This document shows positions 1-6,525 of a DNA stretch of 16,465 nucleotides, in pieces; the first letter of the stretch is position 1; the number at the start of each line of letters is the position of its first letter. The translations under genes were made by a program, and so were the position numbers. The notes under the pieces are model-generated. The model was not told the origin of the DNA. It saw nothing but the letters and a program-made list of their open reading frames with translations, and ran no database searches. The stretch is from NCBI GenBank assembly GCA_003140275.1, contig PLJQ01000247.1:1-16465 (forward strand), read 5' to 3'. The stretch is from Limisphaerales bacterium (GTDB lineage Bacteria > Verrucomicrobiota > Verrucomicrobiia > Limisphaerales > PALSA-1396).

Positions 1-59
1 CGCGTGAGCTTCTTCTTGTCGGCGAACTCGGCTTGCGAAAAACTTGTCTGGTGAGTCAT
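1..59 (-). CDS. IS5-family transposase, N-terminal fragment cut by window edge
   Basis: The minus strand reads from an ATG at 57-59 to the left edge and encodes 19 complete codons beginning MTHQTSFSQAEFADKKKLT, followed by a partial Arg codon. The pattern of a short polar leader, an acidic-aromatic E-F/Y, then K-K/R-x-x-T-R resembles the start of IS5-group DDE transposases, which continue into a T-R-R-E-x-F-L segment. Only this N-terminus is visible, so the catalytic DDE residues cannot be checked and it is unknown whether the element is intact. The match is from memory of family N-termini; another short-leader protein cannot be excluded. Confidence 0.55.
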   Translation of the reverse strand, partial: MTHQTSFSQAEFADKKKLT

Positions 60-133
60 GCCCTTGAGTTTAGGAAACTAGGGAGAGGCCGTCAGTAAGC
101 AATTGGAAGCGGAGGGATTAAATCAGCGTTTCC
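1..133 (-). mobile_element. Probable end of an IS5-type insertion sequence
   Basis: The non-coding stretch after the transposase start codon runs about 75 bases before the sequence changes character. Read on the minus strand, GGAAACGCTGATTTAATCC (positions 133 down to 115) looks like a terminal inverted repeat of IS5-type elements, and the adjoining CTAA at 134-137 fits the YTAR target that IS5-group elements duplicate. The other end lies outside the window, so neither the inverted repeat nor the target duplication can be verified; the boundary is an inference. Confidence 0.35.
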
Positions 134-184
134 CTAAGTCGTGAGATGGGGTCTTTATCCACGAAGACTGGGGCACACTGCTCA

Positions 185-213
185 TTGTTGGATTTTTCAA
201 GTGGCAGTACATA
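185..213 (+). promoter_or_regulatory. Possible sigma70-like promoter of the first GH9 gene
   Basis: TTGTTG (185-190) and TACATA (208-213) are separated by exactly 17 bases. Transcription from here would begin almost at the ATG at 221, giving a leaderless or nearly leaderless mRNA, which conflicts with the AGGAGAG at 213-219 acting as a ribosome-binding site. Treat as a weak candidate only. It lies between the probable IS end and the gene. Confidence 0.25.
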
Positions 214-220
214 GGAGAGA

Positions 221-3136
221 ATGAAAAAGAAAAGGGACTCTTTGTGGCTCCCAAGCGCGGCGTTTATCAGGCCATGCCTTGAAGGCCTCTTCCATCCACA
301 GCAACGCTGGCTTCGTTTTTTGGCTGGGCTGATGGCTCTGTTTTGCCTCCAGCTGGCCGCGGCAACCGACACGAACTATCTGAATCTCCAGATGCCCAAA
401 CCGGGCGACCACACGCTGCACATTCTTTCTCCAAATTTGCTGGAACTGGTCCTCGTCAACACCAAGCAGCCCAATCCGGCGCGGGTGGACAGTTGGGATT
501 GGGTGAACGGCCAGGGATATTTTGTTTCGCCAGACATGTCGCACATCAAAGTGATTGTCAACGGTCAAACCAACAACGTGACCGGCGTTGGTTTCAAGCG
601 CCGTCCACTCTATGCGCCCTTGGATACGTGGGATTTGCGAATTGCCAATCAGCTTTATCTCCAGTTGAGCAGTCCCATCTCCGACGGCCAGCCGGTCCAA
701 GTGATTAATGATGGCACGCTCTGGCCGACAAACATGCAGTTCGCGGCTGTGACTGACCCGCTCCGGTATAGCCCGGCGATTCACGTCAACCAGGAAGGCT
801 ACCTGCCGACTTACCCGAAAAAGGCCATCATCGGTTATTTCCTCGGGGATATGGGCGAAATGGCGATTCCCACCAACGGCTTCTCCGTCGTGGATGCACA
901 GAGCGGCGCCACGGTGTACCTGGGAACGCTGACACTGCGCAGGGATGTGGGCTACAATTACACGCCGACGCCGTATCAAAATGTCTATGAAGCGGACTTC
1001 AGCAGTTTCACGGCGCCGGGCGAATACCGCGTCCTCGTGCCGGGTATGGGCGTGTCGCTGCCGTTCAGGATTGACGAAGGCATTGCGATGGCTTTCGCGC
1101 GCACCTACGCGCTGGGAATGTACCACCAGCGCAGCGGCTTCAACGTGTCCATGCCGTTCACGCGCTTCACGCATGCCGCCGACCACACCGCGCCGGCGAG
1201 CGTGCCCACGAACGCATCGGCGCCATTCGCGTTCACATGGAGCACGATCGCGAATTACGTCAACCAGGTAAATTCGGACAATCCGCCGCAGATCGCGCCG
1301 CAACTTACCTCTCCTTCAGCGCAACTGTATCCGTTCGTTAGACAAGGACAGGTGGCGGTGACCGGCGGTCATTTCGAAGCCGGCGATTACAACCGGGTAA
1401 GTTACAACGGCGCGCAACTCATTCACAGCCTGTTGTTCGCGGTGGATTCGCTGCCGGGCGTTGCCGCGCTGGACAACCTGGGCATTCCCGAAAGCGGCGA
1501 CGGCATCAGCGACGTATTGCAGGAGGCCAAGTGGGAGGCGGATTTCCTGGCCAAAATGCAGGATGCTGACGGTGCGTTCTATTACTCGGTCTATCCCCAG
1601 TACCGCGAATACGAAGACAACGTGTTGCCTGAAAACGGCGATCCGCAGGTGATCTGGCCGAAAAATACCGCCACAACGGCCGCAGCCGTCGCCGCGTTGG
1701 CGCAATGCGCGTCGTCGCCGCGGTTCAAGCTGGCATATCCGCAGGCCGCGAGCAATTACTGGGCAAAGGCACAGCTCGGGTGGCAGTTTCTGACGAACGT
1801 GATCGCGCTCCATGGCCTGGATGGCGCGTATCAAAAGATTCAGCAGTTCGGCGACGCTTTCACCGACCGGGACGAACTCGCGTGGGCTGCCTGTGAAATG
1901 TTCCTGGCTACCGGCAGCCCGCAGTATCAGCAGAAGCTGTTCGAGTGGTTTCCCGATCCGACCGATTACTCGACCTTCCGCTGGGGCTGGATTCGAATGT
2001 ATGCGTGTTACGGCAATGTTGCTCGGGATTACGCCTTCGCGGCGAGAAATGGCCGGCTGGCGTCCGGCCAGCTCGACCAGAATTACCTCGCCCGGTGCAT
2101 CAACGTCATCACCAATTGCGGCCAGGACAATCTCGGCTGGTCGCGGGACAACGCGTACGGCAGCAGTTTCGCCGATTTGACCAAAGCGTATAACGGTGGC
2201 GGCTGGTACTTTTCTTCCGAGCAGGCGTTTGACATGGTAGTCGCCTATCAATTCGATCCAAATCCGGGATACGTGGATGCCCTTCTTCGCAACCTGAACT
2301 ACGAGGGCGGCTGCAACCCGGTGAATGCGATGTATGTGACCGGCCTCGGCTGGAAGCGCCAGCGCACCATCGTGGATCAATACTCGGCCAACGATCGTCA
2401 CGTGCTGCCCAAGGACGGCATTCCCATCAGTAATATAACGCGAGAATTTTACGGCACTTGGATCTATGGACAAGAGTTGAGCGCGCTCCCGTATCCATCC
2501 GACTACGCCGACACTGCGCCGTATGCTTATTACGACCGTTGGTGCGATGATTGGAACATTTCAACGGAAGGCTCCACCACCGACACGGCGCGCAGCTTCG
2601 CTGGCATCGCATGGCTCGCGGCGCAAACTTCATTGGCCGGGCAACCCTGGCGCTCGACCAACGCAACCATCATCGCTCCCGCAAACCCCAGGCTCCTTGG
2701 CCAGCCGGTGACGGTCACCTTGCAGGTGGCGGACACCAACTTGAGTGGAGCGCGAATTATCTGGGAAGCCCTCAATCAAGAACCCACTTTTGGTGATCTC
2801 AATTACACGTTTACGCCGGTGCTTCAAGACGGACCGTACTGGGTCGAGGCCGAAGTGCAATGGCCGGACGGCCGTCGCGCGTTTGCGACTAACTCGGTGA
2901 CCGTGAGCACCAATGCGCCACCGCAATTGAGCGATCCGCGCAGGTTGGCTGGTGGATTCTCCTTCCAGTTGGCGGGGGCGCCACTGGCGACGTATGTGAT
3001 CCAAGCATCCACGAATCTGACAGCCTGGTCACCGGTCGCCACAAATGTTTTGCCGGCCAGCGGTGTGTTGCAGATCGCCGATCCGCAGTCCGCCGCGTTT
3101 TCACGGCGTTACTACCGCGCGATGAAGGTTCCCTGA
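221..3136 (+). CDS. Secreted glycoside hydrolase family 9 enzyme (971 aa) with N-terminal Ig-like domain
   Basis: Predicted secreted inverting glycosidase of family GH9 (mostly beta-1,4-glucan hydrolases). A charged n-region (residues 1-30) and hydrophobic stretch FLAGLMALFCLQLAAA (about 33-48) form a signal peptide. Residues 49-183 are an extra beta-rich domain; 184-285 is the CelD_N-type Ig domain, with HVNQEGYLP as its signature; about 286-812 is the (alpha/alpha)6 catalytic domain with LPG...IPESGDGISDVLQEAKW-type helices. The catalytic-base motif is G-G-H-F-E386-A-G-D389 rather than the usual DAGD. E783, in the segment N-I-S-T-E-G, aligns with the family's general-acid glutamate. Residues 815-897 form a second Ig-like module and 900-971 a C-terminal module shared with the next gene. 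An AGGAGAG at 213-219 precedes the ATG with short spacing. Paralogous to 11863-14487 and the fragment at 15181. Exact substrate is unknown because the HHR motif of classical GH9 cellulases is not seen. Confidence 0.88.
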   Translation: MKKKRDSLWLPSAAFIRPCLEGLFHPQQRWLRFLAGLMALFCLQLAAATDTNYLNLQMPKPGDHTLHILSPNLLELVLVNTKQPNPARVDSWDWVNGQGYFVSPDMSHIKVIVNGQTNNVTGVGFKRRPLYAPLDTWDLRIANQLYLQLSSPISDGQPVQVINDGTLWPTNMQFAAVTDPLRYSPAIHVNQEGYLPTYPKKAIIGYFLGDMGEMAIPTNGFSVVDAQSGATVYLGTLTLRRDVGYNYTPTPYQNVYEADFSSFTAPGEYRVLVPGMGVSLPFRIDEGIAMAFARTYALGMYHQRSGFNVSMPFTRFTHAADHTAPASVPTNASAPFAFTWSTIANYVNQVNSDNPPQIAPQLTSPSAQLYPFVRQGQVAVTGGHFEAGDYNRVSYNGAQLIHSLLFAVDSLPGVAALDNLGIPESGDGISDVLQEAKWEADFLAKMQDADGAFYYSVYPQYREYEDNVLPENGDPQVIWPKNTATTAAAVAALAQCASSPRFKLAYPQAASNYWAKAQLGWQFLTNVIALHGLDGAYQKIQQFGDAFTDRDELAWAACEMFLATGSPQYQQKLFEWFPDPTDYSTFRWGWIRMYACYGNVARDYAFAARNGRLASGQLDQNYLARCINVITNCGQDNLGWSRDNAYGSSFADLTKAYNGGGWYFSSEQAFDMVVAYQFDPNPGYVDALLRNLNYEGGCNPVNAMYVTGLGWKRQRTIVDQYSANDRHVLPKDGIPISNITREFYGTWIYGQELSALPYPSDYADTAPYAYYDRWCDDWNISTEGSTTDTARSFAGIAWLAAQTSLAGQPWRSTNATIIAPANPRLLGQPVTVTLQVADTNLSGARIIWEALNQEPTFGDLNYTFTPVLQDGPYWVEAEVQWPDGRRAFATNSVTVSTNAPPQLSDPRRLAGGFSFQLAGAPLATYVIQASTNLTAWSPVATNVLPASGVLQIADPQSAAFSRRYYRAMKVP

Positions 3137-3218
3137 TTTTGGCAGTGAAGACTCTCCGTTCCCCATGAACGTCCTTTTCCATTTGAAGTGTTCTGCCACC
3201 CAAGCCCTGTTTCTTTCC

Positions 3219-5501
3219 ATGAAACACTTTCTCTTGCGCGTGTGCCATGTGCGGTCTGCCGTTCTTACGGGACTCTTGTTTTGGAGCGGCGGATGTTGGC
3301 TGGAGGCCAGCGGCCAGGTGAACAGTTGGACCAATTCCGCGAGCAGTTATTGGGAGGATTCTCACTGGTCGCTCGGCATATTGCCCGGCACAAATCAGAC
3401 CGTTCTGTTCACGAATGCCGGGTGGAAGGCTTTGGGCATCGGGTCGGTCACCGCACAACAGTTTCCGCAGACGTTGACCGTGGATTCCATAACCATCTCG
3501 TCGCCGACGAATTCGTTCAACACCCTGTTTTTGAATTATGCCGGACTGCAAACCCCGTTGGCGGCCAACCATCTCATCATCGCCAGCAACTCTGCCGTGG
3601 TGATGTACGCGTCGGCTTTGCACATCACCTCCGAGCTTTCGGTCGGAGGCACGTTCACTCAGGACGGATTCTCCGAGGTCACGAACTCGCAGATGGATAT
3701 TGGATATGGCGGCCCTGCAGTTTACAACCTGAACAGTGGAATACTTGTGTCACGCGACGAATCCGTCGGCGAGTATTTTCCATCGCAATTCATGCAGCGG
3801 GGCGGAACCAATCTCGGCCCGGTGAAAGTCCATTCCGAATCTGAGTATGATTTGAATGACGGATGCCTTGAAACCTCGATTTGGGTTGAACCCGGTGGGA
3901 CATTCAAACTGCAGGGCGGCAGGGTTAACAGCCCTGATTACACCGCCATTGACGGATACTATTTTCAATCAGGCGGGATATTTGCCGGCGGGATATTCAC
4001 GGGGCTGCCGGCGTCGGACAGGGGGATGTCTCTCCCGGCTAATATTCCCGTCGGCGCCGGGGGTAACGGAGTCGCTCTCCAGACCGGAGGAACCAACGAA
4101 CAGACCAGCATCACTTTGGGAATCCCGACGATCCCGGTGGAAAACTCTTACGGAGATGCAATTCACGACAGTGGAACCTACACGTTGTCGAACGGCGTGC
4201 TCGTCACTGCCGGGATGGTGATCGCGGGAAATAGCTGGATGGAACAAGCGGGCGGAACTCACGATATTAACGGGGACTTGGGCATCCACGGCTCGCTTTA
4301 CTATGTGGAGTATGTCGTCAACGAGTATGCGTTGGCAGACTATCGTTTGGACGCTGGAACATTGTCGGTCCACGATCTCGCCGTTGGTTTGGGGGGAGCG
4401 GTGATTCAATTCGGCGGCACCAACCAGGTTATGGGCGCCCTTGCCCTTGCCACAGCCAGCACTCCGATCGGCTACCGGTTTAATGGTTACTATGAGTTGG
4501 ATGACGGGCTGCTGATGGCTTCAAGTATTTCCTTGCCGGCCGGGAGCACGGGATTTTTCCAAAGTGGCGGGCGGGTGGTCGCCACCAATATTCAACTCCT
4601 TGGCGCGACCTTTCACCATGCCAACGGCAGCAATCAGGTTACGGGTGATCTTGCCATTGGCACATTCAGCATCCCGGACTATTACCGTTATCGTGGTGAT
4701 CAACCGCAATCGGGCGAATTTAATGGTTCGTATCAGATGGACGACGGGTTGTTAATGGTTTCAAACCTTGTCGTTCATACGGAGCATTCTCCTTATTTGA
4801 GCGGGCACCCAAAGCTTGGAGCGGCGAAATTCTCGCAAGGCGGCGGGCAGCTGCTCGCTTCCGACATTCAACTGATTGATGCAGCCTTTTACCAGACCGG
4901 CGGCAGCATCACACAATCCGGCCTTCTCGCACTGGACGGCCGGACAACTCTTCAGACCGCAGGCGGCAATCAACAGTTAGGCCAATTGCGGCTCGGCGTC
5001 TCCACCAACGACGAGTACCCGTATCTCCAGTTGCCCGCCGGCCCATGCGTGCTGCGCTTTGCGGACAGCAGCAGTTTTACCTGGTCCACTCAAGCGGTTC
5101 TGCACATCGGAAACTGGTCGGGCTCGCCCTACGGCGGCGGCAATCAACGGATTATTTTCGGAACCAACAACGCCGCGCTCACCGGGCAACAATTGAGCCA
5201 GATACTGTTTTCGGACCCCGTCGGTCCCTATCACGCAAGAATTCTTGTCACGGGAGAAATCGTGCCGGACACCGGCGCGCCATTGCCGCTGGCCATGGGC
5301 CGGCCGAACCCGATGAACGGCGCGATGCAGGTTGCGATTCAGGGGGAAATCGGGCGCCGCTACGCAATTGAAGTCTCCACGAACATGCAGCACTGGACCT
5401 GGTGGACGAACCAAGTGGACACCGATGGCATGCTGTTCATTACCGACTGCAGCGTGACGAATTATCCCGTTCGTTTTTATCGCGCCGTACTGCTCCCTTG
5501 A
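3219..5501 (+). CDS. Secreted beta-repeat (autotransporter-passenger-like) protein, about 760 aa
   Basis: Large Gly/Thr/Asn/Gln-rich exported protein of unknown function. I chose the ATG at 3219 because it gives a compact signal peptide (MKHFLLRVCHVR, then SAVLTGLLFW...); an in-frame ATG at 3165 would add 18 residues. Numbering from 3165, residues 51-180 resemble the opening of autotransporter-associated beta-strand proteins (S-x-Y-W-E-D-S-H-W-S-L-G). About 183-605 hold seven or eight imperfect repeats of the form Y-x-L-x-D/N-G-x-L ... F-x-Q-x-G-G, as expected for a solenoid or beta-helix. A segment with NWSGSPYGGGNQRIIFG and ILFSDPVGPYHARILV is typical of passenger ends in Verrucomicrobiota. 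The last 70 residues (YAIEVSTNMQHW ... VRFYRAVLLP) match the C-terminal module of the preceding GH9 enzyme. The gap to that gene is 28-82 bases, so co-transcription is likely. Role may be adhesin, surface layer or glycan scaffold; this is inference. Confidence 0.72.
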   Translation: MKHFLLRVCHVRSAVLTGLLFWSGGCWLEASGQVNSWTNSASSYWEDSHWSLGILPGTNQTVLFTNAGWKALGIGSVTAQQFPQTLTVDSITISSPTNSFNTLFLNYAGLQTPLAANHLIIASNSAVVMYASALHITSELSVGGTFTQDGFSEVTNSQMDIGYGGPAVYNLNSGILVSRDESVGEYFPSQFMQRGGTNLGPVKVHSESEYDLNDGCLETSIWVEPGGTFKLQGGRVNSPDYTAIDGYYFQSGGIFAGGIFTGLPASDRGMSLPANIPVGAGGNGVALQTGGTNEQTSITLGIPTIPVENSYGDAIHDSGTYTLSNGVLVTAGMVIAGNSWMEQAGGTHDINGDLGIHGSLYYVEYVVNEYALADYRLDAGTLSVHDLAVGLGGAVIQFGGTNQVMGALALATASTPIGYRFNGYYELDDGLLMASSISLPAGSTGFFQSGGRVVATNIQLLGATFHHANGSNQVTGDLAIGTFSIPDYYRYRGDQPQSGEFNGSYQMDDGLLMVSNLVVHTEHSPYLSGHPKLGAAKFSQGGGQLLASDIQLIDAAFYQTGGSITQSGLLALDGRTTLQTAGGNQQLGQLRLGVSTNDEYPYLQLPAGPCVLRFADSSSFTWSTQAVLHIGNWSGSPYGGGNQRIIFGTNNAALTGQQLSQILFSDPVGPYHARILVTGEIVPDTGAPLPLAMGRPNPMNGAMQVAIQGEIGRRYAIEVSTNMQHWTWWTNQVDTDGMLFITDCSVTNYPVRFYRAVLLP
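4479..4766 (+). repeat. Imperfect 240-bp-spaced coding repeat in the beta-repeat gene
   Basis: A block beginning TTTAATGGTTACTATGAGTT at 4479 recurs at 4719 (TTTAATGGTTCGTATCAGAT), exactly 240 bases or 80 codons later, with roughly 37 of 47 bases identical. The encoded segments are FNGYYELDDGLLMAS and FNGSYQMDDGLLMVS. This is the best-conserved pair among the more diverged protein repeats and suggests a relatively recent internal duplication. Confidence 0.7.
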
Positions 5502-5600
5502 ACGTTCGGCTGTCCGCGAAAAGCTCATCGAGTGCTGCCTCTGTTGTCAACTCGGGCGATAATACGGCTATAAGAGCGTGTTTGCCTGTCTCAACCATTC

Positions 5601-5638
5601 AAAAAACAACTTCGACGCTGATTCGATCGTCGAGGTTG
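5601..5638 (-). terminator. Rho-independent terminator of the seven-gene minus-strand operon
   Basis: Read on the minus strand: CAAC-C-TCGACG, a 10-base loop (ATCGAATCAG), CGTCGA-A-GTTG, then TTTTTT. The stem has six plus four base pairs separated by one C-A mismatch, and the six U residues follow directly. It lies 36 bases after the stop codon of the FkbM gene, the last gene of the operon. No equally good terminator is visible for the converging plus-strand gene that ends at 5501. Confidence 0.75.
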
Positions 5639-5673
5639 GCTTGGGGGCGTGTCACTTCATGCGCGCCGTCGTG

Positions 5674-6525
5674 TCAAGTCGTGCCTGACGCACGGGCGGC
5701 AAAGGGCAGGTTGCAGCGGAAACCTTCGTTCGGTGATTGCGTTGCCCGCAGCCCAACTGATTGGCAATGCTTCGTGAAAGCAGCGAAGTCGTAAGGTGGG
5801 TGAAGTTCGGCGATCAGATACTTCGGCGCGTACGGCCAGGTTCGAATCGTCGGCATCACGATGCTCTCGCCGCCTTCGATGTCCATCTTGAACAAATCCA
5901 CGCGCGGAAATCCCGCTTCACTCAAAACGTCGGAGACCGTCAGGGTCTTGACCTGGATTTCGGAAACGGAGTCGTCCCCCTTGAGAATCGAATGGCCGTA
6001 TTCGCGTTCGCTGCGGAAGAAAGTGGTCTCACCGCGTTTATCTGACACGGCGACATTGAGCAGAATGCACCGGTCCTGAAACGAGGCGGTGTTACGTTGC
6101 AACAATTTGAAATTGTCCGGGTCCGGCTCGACCAACGCCATGCGCGCGTTGGGATAGCGTTGCGCCCAGTACATGGCGGTCACGCCGATATTGCTGCCCA
6201 GGTCCACGATGTATTCGATGCTTTCGGGCGCGATGGGCTCGACTTGGTATTCGCCATCCAGAAACACCTGCTCCAGAACGAGCAAATCAGTTGTGCCGGG
6301 GCGATAGCAAAAGGGCATGTCCGAGGCAAAATGAAGCTGCACGTTGACCGGCGCGGTGCCGAGGACGCGATTGGCCACGCTGGACCAGCCGTGATGCACA
6401 CGTTTCAAGTTTGCCTGAAACATATTTCCGGCGAGCCGGCGACGCGACGGGCCATCGGCCCCGAGCGCACGTATCTCCCGGAGATTTTGCAGAAGCCGCA
6501 CGGGTTTTTGAATCAACAGGCTCAT
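5674..6525 (-). CDS. FkbM-family SAM-dependent methyltransferase (283 aa)
   Basis: Predicted cytoplasmic methyltransferase of the FkbM family, which commonly O-methylates sugars in exopolysaccharide and natural-product clusters. SAM-binding motif I is I-V-D-L-G-S-N-I-G (about 106-114), followed by the acidic V-E-P-D-P at 132-136 and the FkbM signature F-K-M-D-I-E-G-G-E at 212-220; TLTVSDVL and LIAELHPP complete the core. The N-terminal 100 residues are less typical. The start is well supported: TAATG overlap of one base with the upstream phosphodiesterase stop, and a strong GAGGAG Shine-Dalgarno at 6531-6536 with 5-base spacing. It is the last gene of the operon, followed by a terminator. Methylation of a glycan residue is inferred from family and context; the acceptor is unknown. 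Confidence 0.87.
   Translation of the reverse strand: MSLLIQKPVRLLQNLREIRALGADGPSRRRLAGNMFQANLKRVHHGWSSVANRVLGTAPVNVQLHFASDMPFCYRPGTTDLLVLEQVFLDGEYQVEPIAPESIEYIVDLGSNIGVTAMYWAQRYPNARMALVEPDPDNFKLLQRNTASFQDRCILLNVAVSDKRGETTFFRSEREYGHSILKGDDSVSEIQVKTLTVSDVLSEAGFPRVDLFKMDIEGGESIVMPTIRTWPYAPKYLIAELHPPYDFAAFTKHCQSVGLRATQSPNEGFRCNLPFAARASGTT

Noticed and set aside
197..1303. Long minus-strand open frame opposite the first GH9 gene
   Set aside because: Rich in Arg/His/Val with no domain signature; it is the antisense shadow of a well-supported GH9 gene with strong codon bias.
1316..2473. Second long minus-strand open frame opposite the first GH9 gene
   Set aside because: Same composition as other antisense shadows and fully inside the GH9 catalytic domain coding sequence.
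2889..3623. Minus-strand frame spanning the GH9/beta-repeat junction
   Set aside because: Crosses two real plus-strand genes and has no recognisable motif.
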